DNA of 64,000 nt from Ruegeria sp. R13_0. Lineage in GTDB: Bacteria > Pseudomonadota > Alphaproteobacteria > Rhodobacterales > Rhodobacteraceae. Location of the stretch: NCBI RefSeq assembly GCF_017743995.1, contig NZ_JAGHRB010000010.1, positions 62,001 through 126,000 on the forward strand. The letters are read 5' to 3'. The notes under the pieces are model-generated. The model was not told where the DNA came from. It was given only the letters and a program-made list of their open reading frames with translations, and ran no database searches. Below, one piece after another: positions 1 through 8,067 of this stretch (positions within the stretch are counted from its first letter, which is position 1; each line of letters begins with the position of its first letter). The translations under genes were made by a program, and so were the position numbers.

Positions 1-912
1 CTGCTCGCGCAATTCCGGCGTCACTTTCAGATGCGCGACCGAGGCCGCCGCACCAGCCGCAACAGCGGGCGGCAGAGACGTGGTAAAGATGAACCCCGGC
101 GCGTAAGAGCGCACAGCGTCGCACATCTTTTCGCTGGCGGCGATATAGCCCCCCATCACACCATAGGCTTTGGCCAGAGTGCCATTGATGATGTCGATGC
201 GATGCGCCAGACGGTCACGCTCGGTCACACCACCGCCGCGCGGGCCGTACATGCCAACCGCGTGGACCTCGTCGATATAGGTAAGCGCACCGAATTCATC
301 TGCCAGATCGCAAATCTCTTCGATCGGGCCAAAGTCACCATCCATGGAGTAAACCGACTCAAAGGCAATCAGCTTGGGGGCTTTTGGATCGTCTGCTTCG
401 AGCAACTCACGCAGGTGGGCGACGTCATTGTGGCGGAAGATGCGCTTGGCGCCGCCATTGCGCCGCACGCCTTCGATCATCGAGGCATGGTTCAGCGCGT
501 CCGAATAGATGATCAGACCGGGGAACAGTTTCGGCAAGGTCGAAAGCGTCGCGTCATTGGCGATATAGGCGCTGGTGAACAGCAGAGCCGACTCTTTGCC
601 GTGCAGATCGGCCAGCTCAGCCTCAAGGCGCTTGTGATATACAGTCGTGCCCGAGATGTTGCGCGTTCCGCCCGACCCTGCACCGGCCGCATCGACGGCC
701 TCGTGCATGGCGTTCAGAACAACCGGGTGCTGGCCCATGCCAAGATAGTCATTGCCGCACCACACGGTAATATTCTGTTGCGTTCCATCGGGACGGGTCC
801 GAACGGCATGCGGGAAGTGCCCGTTGCGGCGTTCGATATCGATAAAGGTCCGGTAACGTCCTTCTTCATGCAGCCTGGCAATCGCTGAATCGAGCTGAGC
901 AGTATAGTCCAA
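1..912 (-). CDS. hemA: 5-aminolevulinate synthase, partial (C-terminus off window)
   Basis: Pyridoxal-phosphate enzyme that condenses glycine and succinyl-CoA to 5-aminolevulinate, the first step of haem and tetrapyrrole synthesis in alphaproteobacteria. The first 304 codons are present; the rest lies beyond base 1. The N-terminus reads [20 protein letters not shown] and continues with the family signatures [13 protein letters not shown] and [11 protein letters not shown]. The PLP lysine lies in TLAKAYG at residue 248. The start is TTG at 912, chosen because AAGGAGG sits 6 bases upstream and the N-terminus matches the family. An FnrL-type box at 1046-1059 suggests oxygen control. Identification is near certain; only the 3' end is missing. 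Confidence 0.96.
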   Translation of the reverse strand, partial: MDYTAQLDSAIARLHEEGRYRTFIDIERRNGHFPHAVRTRPDGTQQNITVWCGNDYLGMGQHPVVLNAMHEAVDAAGAGSGGTRNISGTTVYHKRLEAELADLHGKESALLFTSAYIANDATLSTLPKLFPGLIIYSDALNHASMIEGVRRNGGAKRIFRHNDVAHLRELLEADDPKAPKLIAFESVYSMDGDFGPIEEICDLADEFGALTYIDEVHAVGMYGPRGGGVTERDRLAHRIDIINGTLAKAYGVMGGYIAASEKMCDAVRSYAPGFIFTTSLPPAVAAGAAASVAHLKVTPELREQ

Positions 913-1239
913 CGGACCCTCCTTGATCGCCTCGGGCAAACCCCTCACCCAAAGCCTGTATTCCGCCATCTGCTGGGTCGAAGCCCTTGGACAGCTTTGT
1001 GTTCGCACGTTCGACCTTTCTAATGCCGCTCGTTAGAACCCAACTTTGATTTGCATCAAATATAAGCTTCATAGCCGGGCAGCAAGTAAACTTACGTCTA
1101 AAAGACGCGGGGAAACGACGCAGGTACAGAAGCTTAACTTCAGCCACTCACTACGGGGCGGTACTGCGCACTCTGCTCTGGACGGCGGCGCCAACACTGA
1201 TAGGGTTCGCGCAAATCATTCCCAAGCAGGAGCCCTGTT
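913..1239. other. Intergenic region between hemA and M20 peptidase gene
   Basis: A 327-base divergent region with no credible gene. It carries the hemA promoter side with the FnrL-type palindrome at 1046-1059, and at its right end the ribosome binding site of the M20 gene (AGGAG, 7 bases before ATG 1240). I see no tRNA or terminator in it. Confidence 0.7.
1046..1059. promoter_or_regulatory. FNR/FnrL-type box upstream of hemA
   Basis: The sequence TTGATTTGCATCAA is a perfect match to the FNR-family consensus TTGAT-N4-ATCAA. It lies 133 bases upstream of the hemA start codon. FnrL of Rhodobacter is known to control hemA under low oxygen through such sites, so the same role is inferred here. 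It could in principle also act on the divergent M20 gene, 181 bases away. Confidence 0.8.
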
Positions 1240-2625
1240 ATGTCGCTAGACGCCGTGCTGAGCCGGATCGACTCTGATCTGCAAACCTCGATCGACCGCC
1301 TGATGGAGCTGTTGCGCATCCAATCGATCTCAACCGATCCCGCCTACAAAGCGGATGTCGATAAGGCCGCCGACTGGCTGGTCTCGGACCTGCAGAGCAT
1401 CGGTATTGCAGCAGAAAAGCGCGAAACACCCGGTCACCCTATGGTCGTGGGTCATGTGGGTGAGGGCAGCGAAGGCCCGCATGTGCTGTTCTATGGGCAC
1501 TATGATGTACAACCCGTCGACCCACTGAACCTGTGGAACCGCGATCCGTTCGACCCCGCCATCGAAGAGACCGAAAACGGACCTGTCATTCGAGGCCGTG
1601 GATCATCCGACGACAAGGGCCAGCTGATGACCTTTGTCGAAGCCTGCCGCGCCTGGAAAGCTGTCCACGGCACCCTGCCCTGCCGCATCACCTTTTTCTT
1701 CGAAGGTGAAGAGGAATCAGGCTCGCCGTCGCTGGTGCCGTTCCTCGAAGCGAATAAAGACGAATTGCAGGCCGATCTGGCGCTGGTTTGCGACACCTCG
1801 ATGGTGTCACGCGGAGTGCCTTCGATTGCCTCGCAGTTGCGCGGCATGCTGAAGGATGAGTTCACCATCGTCGGCCCCCGCATCGACCTGCATTCCGGCC
1901 ACTACGGCGGCCCCGGTCTGAACCCGCTGCGCGAATTGTCCAAGATCGTGGCTTCTTTCTATGACGATGAGACCGGACGCGTCGCTGTTGAAGGGTTCTA
2001 CGAAGGTGTTCACGAGGTCCCGGCAGATCAGCTGCGCCAGTGGGAAAACTGCGGTTTCGACGAAGCAGAGTACTTGAACTCGGTGGGATATAGCCAACCG
2101 CATGGCGAAAAAGGCTATTCCACACTGGAACAGCAATGGGCACGCCCCACGCTTGAGGTCAACGGCCTTTGGGGCGGCTACAACGGTGCCGGATCAAAAA
2201 CGGTGATCCCGTCAGAGGCCCATTGCAAAATCACCTGCCGCCTGGTCGGTGACATGGACCCCGACGCGCTGCGCGACAAGATTCGTAAACATGTAGAGGA
2301 GCACCTGTCCCCGGACGCCCAAGTTGTTTGGGACAATGACCTCGAAGGGTCCCCAGCCTCGGTCATGAATCTGGATCGCCCTGAATTCGAAGCGGCACGT
2401 GCTGCGCTGTCTGACGAATGGGGCCGCGAGGCCGTGTTCACCGGGATGGGCGGCTCAATCCCGGTCGTTGGTTACTTCGACACCGTTCTGGGTCTGGATT
2501 CGATGCTGGTCGGTTACGCCAATGACGACGATGCCATCCACTCTCCGAACGAGAAGTACGATGTCAAAAGCTTCCACAAGGGCATCCGCTCTTGGGCCCG
2601 TATTCTGGATGCTTTGAATTCGTAG
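1240..2625 (+). CDS. M20 family zinc dipeptidase
   Basis: A 461-residue cytoplasmic metallopeptidase of the M20 (ArgE/DapE/carnosinase-like) family, which hydrolyses dipeptides or acylated amino acids using two zinc ions. Visible metal and catalytic motifs are GHYDVQP (His87, Asp89), GRGSSDDKGQ (residues 119-128) and the acidic FEGEEESGS (residues 154-162). The insertion between the catalytic halves is the dimerisation domain. The ATG start has AGGAG 7 bases upstream. Length is typical of the M20 dipeptidase subgroup. The true substrate cannot be read from sequence. A REP-like repeat follows directly. Confidence 0.9.
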   Translation: MSLDAVLSRIDSDLQTSIDRLMELLRIQSISTDPAYKADVDKAADWLVSDLQSIGIAAEKRETPGHPMVVGHVGEGSEGPHVLFYGHYDVQPVDPLNLWNRDPFDPAIEETENGPVIRGRGSSDDKGQLMTFVEACRAWKAVHGTLPCRITFFFEGEEESGSPSLVPFLEANKDELQADLALVCDTSMVSRGVPSIASQLRGMLKDEFTIVGPRIDLHSGHYGGPGLNPLRELSKIVASFYDDETGRVAVEGFYEGVHEVPADQLRQWENCGFDEAEYLNSVGYSQPHGEKGYSTLEQQWARPTLEVNGLWGGYNGAGSKTVIPSEAHCKITCRLVGDMDPDALRDKIRKHVEEHLSPDAQVVWDNDLEGSPASVMNLDRPEFEAARAALSDEWGREAVFTGMGGSIPVVGYFDTVLGLDSMLVGYANDDDAIHSPNEKYDVKSFHKGIRSWARILDALNS

Positions 2626-2634
2626 AAGTCTTTT

Positions 2635-2754
2635 GCGAGGCTCTGCCTCGCGCTCCGGGATATTTTCGGCCAGATGAAGGAGGGATCCCATGCTTCATCT
2701 GGCTATAAATATCCCGGGGGAGACGCGGCTTGCCGCGGCGGGGGCAGAGCCCCC
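2635..2754. repeat. Head-to-head pair of REP-like units
   Basis: Between the M20 gene and lpd lie two copies of a unit facing each other. The unit is a GC-rich hairpin followed by CCGGGATATTT-NNN-GCCAGATGAAG. Left hairpin: GCGAGGC/GCCTCGC (2635-2651). The 25-base unit arms are 2655-2679 and 2693-2717, matching at 22 of 25 positions when one is reversed, with a 13-base spacer. On the right are hairpins CGCGGC/GCCGCG (2724-2737) and GGGGGC/GCCCCC (2740-2754). The whole could fold into a long stem and may act as terminator for the two convergent genes. A third unit lies at 60221-60270 inside a gene. Confidence 0.8.
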
Positions 2755-2761
2755 TAACCCC

Positions 2762-4156
2762 TTACATATGGATCACGCGATCATACGCATCCAGAACGCT
2801 TTCATGCATCATTTCTGACAGCGTCGGATGTGGGAAGACGGTGTTCATCAGGTCTTCTTCTGTCGTCTCCAATTGACGACCGACCACGTAGCCCTGAATC
2901 ATCTCGGTCACTTCTGCGCCGATCATATGCGCGCCCAGCAGCTCGCCGGTCTTGGCGTCAAAGATCGTCTTGATCATGCCCTCAGGCTCTCCAAGCGCAA
3001 TAGCCTTACCGTTCCCGATGAAGGGGAAGCGGCCGACCTTGATGTCGTAGCCAAGCTCTTTGGCCTTGGCTTCGGTATAGCCAACCGAGGCCACTTGCGG
3101 GTGACAATAGGTGCAACCTGCGATGCTTTCGGGTTTGACCGGATGCGCGTGTTTGCCTGCGATCAGGTCGGCCACCATGACGCCTTCGTGGCTGGCTTTA
3201 TGAGCCAACCAAGGCGCGCCGGCGATATCACCAATCGCATAGAGACCATCAACGCCGGTGCGGCAGAACTCGTCTGTCACAACATGCGTGCGGTCGATTT
3301 TCACGCCGAGTGCTTCCAGTCCCAGATTCTCGACATTGCCGACAATGCCAACGGCAGAGATTACCGTGTCGAACTCGTGCTTCTCGACCTTACCTTTGAC
3401 CTCGATATGCGCGGTGACCTTACCCTTGCCGCGATCAAGCTGCTTGACCATCGCTTTTTCCATGATGGTCATGCCCTGCTTGGTGAAAGCTTTCTTAGCG
3501 AAGGCGCTTATCTCGGCATCTTCAACCGGAAGCACGCGGTCCATCACTTCAACCACGGTCGTGTCTGCGCCCAGCGTGTTGTAGAAGCTGGCGAATTCGA
3601 TCCCGATGGCGCCCGAGCCGATGACGAGCAGTTTCTTCGGCATCCGAGGCGGCTGCAGCGCGTGTTTGTAGGTCCAGACCAGATCGCCATCCGCTTCCAG
3701 CCCTGGAAGTTCACGCGCACGTGCGCCGGTGGCGAGGACGATGTTCTTGGCGGTCAGCTCTTCAGTGCCCTTCTCGGTTTTCACCGAAACTTTGCCTTTT
3801 GCGGTAATCGTCGCCTCGCCCATCACGACACTGACTTTGTTCTTCTTGAGCAAGTGGCCGATCCCACCCGACAACTGGCCGGCAACGCCACGTGAGCGTT
3901 TGACCACCGCGTCCAGATCGTAACCGAACTTGTCCGCCGTCAGACCAAAGTCCTTTGCGCGCTCCATCAGGTGGAAGACCTCCGAAGACCGCAGCATAGC
4001 CTTGGTGGGAATGCAGCCCCAATTCAGGCAGATGCCGCCCAGATGCTCTCGCTCGACCACGACGGTCTTGAGGCCCAGTTGTGCCGCGCGGATTGCGGCC
4101 ACATAGCCGCCCGGACCAGCACCGATTACGATCAGATCAAAAGATTTTTCAGCCAT
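2762..4156 (-). CDS. lpd: Dihydrolipoyl dehydrogenase (E3)
   Basis: A 464-residue FAD enzyme that reoxidises dihydrolipoyl groups of 2-oxoacid dehydrogenase complexes with NAD+. The FAD-binding GAGPGG is at residues 12-17, and the redox disulfide Cys43/Cys48 lies in GGICLNWGCIPTKA. The NAD-binding Rossmann motif is GSGAIGIEFASFY, and the C-terminal catalytic HPTLSE is present, so the enzyme looks fully active. It stands alone, away from pdhABC, but carries the same palindrome upstream (4189-4206) as pdhA, which suggests that it is the E3 of pyruvate dehydrogenase. The ATG is preceded by GAGGGA. Confidence 0.96.
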   Translation of the reverse strand: MAEKSFDLIVIGAGPGGYVAAIRAAQLGLKTVVVEREHLGGICLNWGCIPTKAMLRSSEVFHLMERAKDFGLTADKFGYDLDAVVKRSRGVAGQLSGGIGHLLKKNKVSVVMGEATITAKGKVSVKTEKGTEELTAKNIVLATGARARELPGLEADGDLVWTYKHALQPPRMPKKLLVIGSGAIGIEFASFYNTLGADTTVVEVMDRVLPVEDAEISAFAKKAFTKQGMTIMEKAMVKQLDRGKGKVTAHIEVKGKVEKHEFDTVISAVGIVGNVENLGLEALGVKIDRTHVVTDEFCRTGVDGLYAIGDIAGAPWLAHKASHEGVMVADLIAGKHAHPVKPESIAGCTYCHPQVASVGYTEAKAKELGYDIKVGRFPFIGNGKAIALGEPEGMIKTIFDAKTGELLGAHMIGAEVTEMIQGYVVGRQLETTEEDLMNTVFPHPTLSEMMHESVLDAYDRVIHM

Positions 4157-4188
4157 GTGTCCCTCTCGGCCCAGGTCGGTTTGAAATT

Positions 4189-4206
4189 TAGTTTAGCATT
4201 AAACTA
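4189..4206. promoter_or_regulatory. Palindromic operator upstream of lpd
   Basis: A perfect inverted repeat TAGTTTA-GCAT-TAAACTA, ending 32 bases before the lpd start codon. The same arms occur upstream of pdhA at 19581-19598. This is the size and symmetry of a dimeric repressor or activator site. The regulator is unknown. The divergent gene at 4373 starts 166 bases away on the other side. Confidence 0.75.
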
Positions 4207-4372
4207 TTTTTCACAGCGCATCAATATAGACATACCGCGACAAAAGCGACGTCGGTATGTTATGGTCGATACGTGCAGTTTTCAGCCTATACCCAAGCTT
4301 TTTCAAAGGCTAGAAAAGAACAGCCGGGGCCTCCGCCCGCCTTATATTCACAAAGTATTCGAAAGACTTATC

Positions 4373-4843
4373 ATGGCCAAGACCCTCAAAGACCTTCTCC
4401 TTGCACTTCTGAATGCAACGCTGATCCTTGTCGCGCTGTGCCTGTTTTTAGGGTGGAAACTGGCTTCGACGGTGGAGGACGTCACCTCGGGGCTGTCGGA
4501 AAAGCTGCAAGTTGTCGCCCCGTTGCGGGACGAGGCGCAGGGTATTCGCGAACAACTTTCAGGGCTGCGCAGTGATTTGGCCCGCATTCAAGAGGACGGT
4601 GTGGTGAGCAACACCGCCGTTTCTCTGCGAATGTCCAATACGCTAGACAAGCTGGAAACGATAGAAACCAAATTGCAGACCGTTCAGACCCGGTTTGGAG
4701 AGTTGGCAGACTCGCCTGACCAATTGATTGACCATGCAATTGAGACCTCGGCCGACGTGGTCGCCGACCGGATCATTACCATCCGTGGATGCGGGCCTGA
4801 AAGCTATCCGGCTGCCTGCAGCTCACGCACAGTGGCACCATAG
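4373..4843 (+). CDS. Small membrane-anchored coiled-coil protein
   Basis: A 156-residue protein I do not recognise. It has a short cytoplasmic start (MAKTLKDLL), one membrane helix at about residues 8-28, then a long heptad-rich helical region (about 35-125) with many Glu/Gln/Leu, so it probably forms a coiled coil on one side of the membrane. The C-terminus has two cysteines (GCGPESYPAACSS). The start was placed at the ATG directly before the hydrophobic helix; its ribosome binding site is weak, so this is uncertain. The 3' end overlaps the convergent DUF924 gene by 40 bases. Confidence 0.6.
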   Translation: MAKTLKDLLLALLNATLILVALCLFLGWKLASTVEDVTSGLSEKLQVVAPLRDEAQGIREQLSGLRSDLARIQEDGVVSNTAVSLRMSNTLDKLETIETKLQTVQTRFGELADSPDQLIDHAIETSADVVADRIITIRGCGPESYPAACSSRTVAP

Positions 4844-5382
4844 CCGCCCATGTCGACATAGGCGGTCTCATGCACGGTTGGAGTGCGTGACAGGGCCTCA
4901 TTACGATAGGGGAAACGTCCGAATTTCCGGATAACCTCACGGTGCGCGCGCGCGTGCAGCAGGTTGCTGGAATCCTCGCTGCTTAGGTTCTGGCACATCA
5001 GGCGTACGCAGCGTTCCTGATCACACAGGTTTTCGGAATGCATCATCGGCAGATAAAAGAACTGACGCGCGGGTTCGTCGATTTTGAGATCCCAGCCCTT
5101 GTCCACCGCGCATTTCGCAGCGGCCAGAGCCGCGCGATCCGACGAAAAGGCCCGTGCCTCGCCGCGGAACATGTTGCGTGGAAATTGGTCTGTGAGGATG
5201 ATATAGGCCAACGCCCCGCTGGGATATGTCAACCAGAGCGAAAACTTGCCCTCTGTCGCGGCTTCCCAGGTGCTCAGGAAACGGTCGCGGATCTGCTGAT
5301 CCAGCGCGTCGTCCTGCATGTACCACCCCTTGGGGCCGACCTCATCCAACCAAAAACTCAATACGTCTTCAGGACCAACCAT
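4804..5382 (-). CDS. DUF924 family protein
   Basis: A 192-residue protein of the DUF924 family, an all-helical fold related to TPR repeats with no firmly assigned reaction. Family signatures are VLSFWLDEVGPKGWY near the start, LTDQFPRNMFRG in the middle, and FYLPMMHSE and GRFPYRNEAL towards the end. The start MVGPEDVL (5382) was chosen over an upstream in-frame start because GGAG lies 9 bases before it and family members begin here. The 3' end overlaps the convergent gene at 4373-4843. Confidence 0.85.
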   Translation of the reverse strand: MVGPEDVLSFWLDEVGPKGWYMQDDALDQQIRDRFLSTWEAATEGKFSLWLTYPSGALAYIILTDQFPRNMFRGEARAFSSDRAALAAAKCAVDKGWDLKIDEPARQFFYLPMMHSENLCDQERCVRLMCQNLSSEDSSNLLHARAHREVIRKFGRFPYRNEALSRTPTVHETAYVDMGGYGATVRELQAAG

Positions 5383-5482
5383 TGCCCTTATCTCCGTGTG
5401 TTGCCCTCCCCAGGGACGTACGGTCATTTAAGGCTGTTTTACAGATTTGTAACAGTAAAATATTACTACATTTCGGACATAT

Positions 5483-6763
5483 TTAGGCGTTAGCGGAAAC
5501 ATCTTGTGCGTCCTCTTCCGCCTCGGCGGCTTCGATGGCCACTTCTTGGGCAACCTCAAGCGCAACCGGGGATGCGGAGGGGTACAGGGGCGACATGGTG
5601 CCGGTTTCGTCGACAGGAATCGCCGGGCGCTGTGTCATGCGGTACATCGCATAGCCTGCCATCACGAACAGCAATGCGGCGATGAACAGGAAAAAGCCCG
5701 GAGGTCCAAAGATCCCATCCCCCATCAGCCAACCGGTAATGAGCGGGCCTGTAATGGCCCCGAGACCGTTGATAAAAATCAAACCTCCGGAGGCGGCGGC
5801 CATATCCTCACGATCCAGAAAATCGTTCGTGTGGGCGATCAGCAGGGAATAGAGCGGGTTGGACATCCCGCCGATGAAGAAGGCTGCGACCAGAAGGATC
5901 GGAAAGCTCATCCCGAACAGCATACCGGCCAAGGAACTGGCCCCGCCGATTGCGGCCGCCAACAGGATCAGGAAGCGCCGATCCATCCGGTCCGAGAACC
6001 AGCCCAGCGGGTATTGCAGCACGATGGCCCCGATGTAGAAGGCGGCCACGAAGGTCGAGATCTCAAGCAGGCTCAGCCCGGCGCGCGCGCCATAGACTGA
6101 GGCCATGCCGAACTGCGCCGAGAACACGCCGCCCAGCAGGAACATGCCCACGCAGCCCAAGGGGGATTTACCCATCAGTTCGCGCAGGGTCATGGGTTTG
6201 GTCGTGTCGAACGCGGGTGTCGGAGAAATCGACAGCAAGATCGGCGCGAATGAGACCGAGACGACCACCGAGGCGATCACGAATGTCTCATACCCGGCGG
6301 GATCCCCCAGCAGAACCAGACCCTGCGCTGAGATGATCCCCAGCATCTGCACGATCATATAGAGAGACAGCGCCTGCCCCCGGTTCTCATTGCTGGCCGC
6401 GTTGTTCAGCCAGCTTTCGGCGGTCACATAAACGCCCGAGAAGCAAAAGCCGATCACGGCCCGCCCCAGGAACCAAGCGATCGGGTCGGTCAGCAGCGGA
6501 TACATGATCATGACCGCAGAAATGAACGAGGCCAGCGCCGCGAAGACACGCACATGGCCGACCCTGCGGATCATCTCGGGCGCGAGGCGTGATCCGCCCA
6601 GAAACCCCATGAAATAGGCTGACATGACAAAGGACATCTCGAGGGTCGAGAACCCTTCGATCTCACCCCGGACACCCAGAACCGTACCTTGCAGGCCGTT
6701 GCCGACCATCAGCAGCCCCATACCGAGGAGAAGCGCCCAAGCGGTGGACAGAACCTGAATCAT
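5483..6763 (-). CDS. MFS transporter
   Basis: A 426-residue inner-membrane protein with about twelve hydrophobic helices, of the major facilitator superfamily and closest in style to the YcaD-like group. The loop between helices 2 and 3 reads GSRLAPEMIRRVGHVR, the usual MFS signature position. A second half-motif GWFSDRMDRR follows helix 8. The C-terminal 45 residues are acidic and cytoplasmic. The ATG has CGGAGG 5 bases upstream. The substrate cannot be told. A short gap of 100 bases separates it from the DUF924 gene. Confidence 0.88.
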   Translation of the reverse strand: MIQVLSTAWALLLGMGLLMVGNGLQGTVLGVRGEIEGFSTLEMSFVMSAYFMGFLGGSRLAPEMIRRVGHVRVFAALASFISAVMIMYPLLTDPIAWFLGRAVIGFCFSGVYVTAESWLNNAASNENRGQALSLYMIVQMLGIISAQGLVLLGDPAGYETFVIASVVVSVSFAPILLSISPTPAFDTTKPMTLRELMGKSPLGCVGMFLLGGVFSAQFGMASVYGARAGLSLLEISTFVAAFYIGAIVLQYPLGWFSDRMDRRFLILLAAAIGGASSLAGMLFGMSFPILLVAAFFIGGMSNPLYSLLIAHTNDFLDREDMAAASGGLIFINGLGAITGPLITGWLMGDGIFGPPGFFLFIAALLFVMAGYAMYRMTQRPAIPVDETGTMSPLYPSASPVALEVAQEVAIEAAEAEEDAQDVSANA

Positions 6764-6875
6764 TTGGGCCTCCGGGATGTGCCAAGCTGTATTGCGAGTC
6801 GTTATGTGATCAAAACCAAAGCGGATCGCGCCTGTCTACGACATTCCCTGTCGGACAGCGTCGCGGCTGAGGGGT

Positions 6876-7922
6876 TCATGGGATCAGAAGGGACGAATCC
6901 CCATACGAGAAAAACCGATATTTCTGTTCAATCGCATGGGTATAGACGGACCGCATACGCTCCTGCCCCATCAGGGCCGAAACCAGCATCAGCAGGGTCG
7001 ATTTGGGCAGGTGGAAATTGGTCATCAGCGCATCCGTCACGTGGAACTGAAAACCCGGATAGATGAAGATGTCGGTCTCCCCCTCCCAAGGCGCGATCTG
7101 GCCACTGCGCGCGGCGCTTTCGATCAGGCGCAGTGCGGTGGTGCCGACCGGGATCACCCGGCCCCCTGCCGCCTTGGTGGCGCGGATCTCATCAGCGGCC
7201 TGCTGGCTGACCCGGCCCCACTCGGCATGCATCTTGTGGGTTGTCACGTCCTCGACCTTGACCGGCAGAAAGGTTCCCGCGCCCACATGCAGGGTCACGT
7301 GACTGAATTCCACCCCGCGCTCGGCCAGCGCCGCCATCAGCGCGTCATCGAAATGCAGCGACGCGGTCGGAGCAGCTACAGCGCCCGAGTTGCGCGCCCA
7401 GATGGTTTGGTAGTCCGTCTTGTCCTGCTCATCCGCCGGACGTTTGGCGGCTATGTAGGGTGGCAAGGGCATCGCACCGGCCTGTTCAAGGGCAGCGTCA
7501 AAATCCTCACCACTAAGGTTAAACTGGAGATAGGCCTGCCCGTCCTCAACCCGGTCCAGCGCCGCGCTGAGATCGTCCGAGAATACGATCTCTTCGCCCG
7601 GTTTGACCTTTTTCAGCGGCTTGATCAGCGCGGTCCAGGACCCATCCGCCTGAGGTTCCAGCAACGTCGCCTCGATCGCGGCGGAAACCGGCCCTTGGGC
7701 GCTGTCGCGGTGCCGCCGTCCACTGAGCCTTGCCGGGATCACGCGCGTATCGTTCAACACAAGCCGATCGCCGGGGCGCAGCCAGTTGGGCAGATCGAAC
7801 ACATGGCTGTCCGAGATCGCCTCACCCTCGGCCACCAGCAAACGCGCGGATGAGCGCGGGTTGGCGGGCCGGGTCGCAATCAGGTCTTCGGGCAGGTGGA
7901 AATCAAAATCGCTGAGTTTCAT
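6876..7922 (-). CDS. queA: S-adenosylmethionine:tRNA ribosyltransferase-isomerase
   Basis: A 348-residue enzyme that transfers and isomerises the ribosyl group of S-adenosylmethionine onto 7-aminomethyl-7-deazaguanine at tRNA position 34, giving epoxyqueuosine. Family signatures are [18 protein letters not shown] at the N-terminus, [11 protein letters not shown], the HFD/ELLAA-type region around [19 protein letters not shown], and [16 protein letters not shown] near the end. An in-frame ATG 14 codons upstream exists, but MKLSDFDF (7922) is where family members begin. No other queuosine gene is next to it here. Confidence 0.95.
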   Translation of the reverse strand: MKLSDFDFHLPEDLIATRPANPRSSARLLVAEGEAISDSHVFDLPNWLRPGDRLVLNDTRVIPARLSGRRHRDSAQGPVSAAIEATLLEPQADGSWTALIKPLKKVKPGEEIVFSDDLSAALDRVEDGQAYLQFNLSGEDFDAALEQAGAMPLPPYIAAKRPADEQDKTDYQTIWARNSGAVAAPTASLHFDDALMAALAERGVEFSHVTLHVGAGTFLPVKVEDVTTHKMHAEWGRVSQQAADEIRATKAAGGRVIPVGTTALRLIESAARSGQIAPWEGETDIFIYPGFQFHVTDALMTNFHLPKSTLLMLVSALMGQERMRSVYTHAIEQKYRFFSYGDSSLLIP

Positions 7923-8067
7923 GGCCGCGCCATACAAGGCCGCAAGAGATTCGGCCATATCCACAAAAGCGTTTCGGGTTTTACCTCAACCGTCAGGTGA
8001 CACGAACGTCCCGAGAACGCTGAAAGCGTCGCAGGGTATTCGTGCCTCAGGTTTAACCCGAAGCGAT

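Noticed and set aside
2828..3895. Open frame of about 355 codons opposite lpd
   Set aside because: Antisense shadow of dihydrolipoyl dehydrogenase; no start site signals and no family signature.
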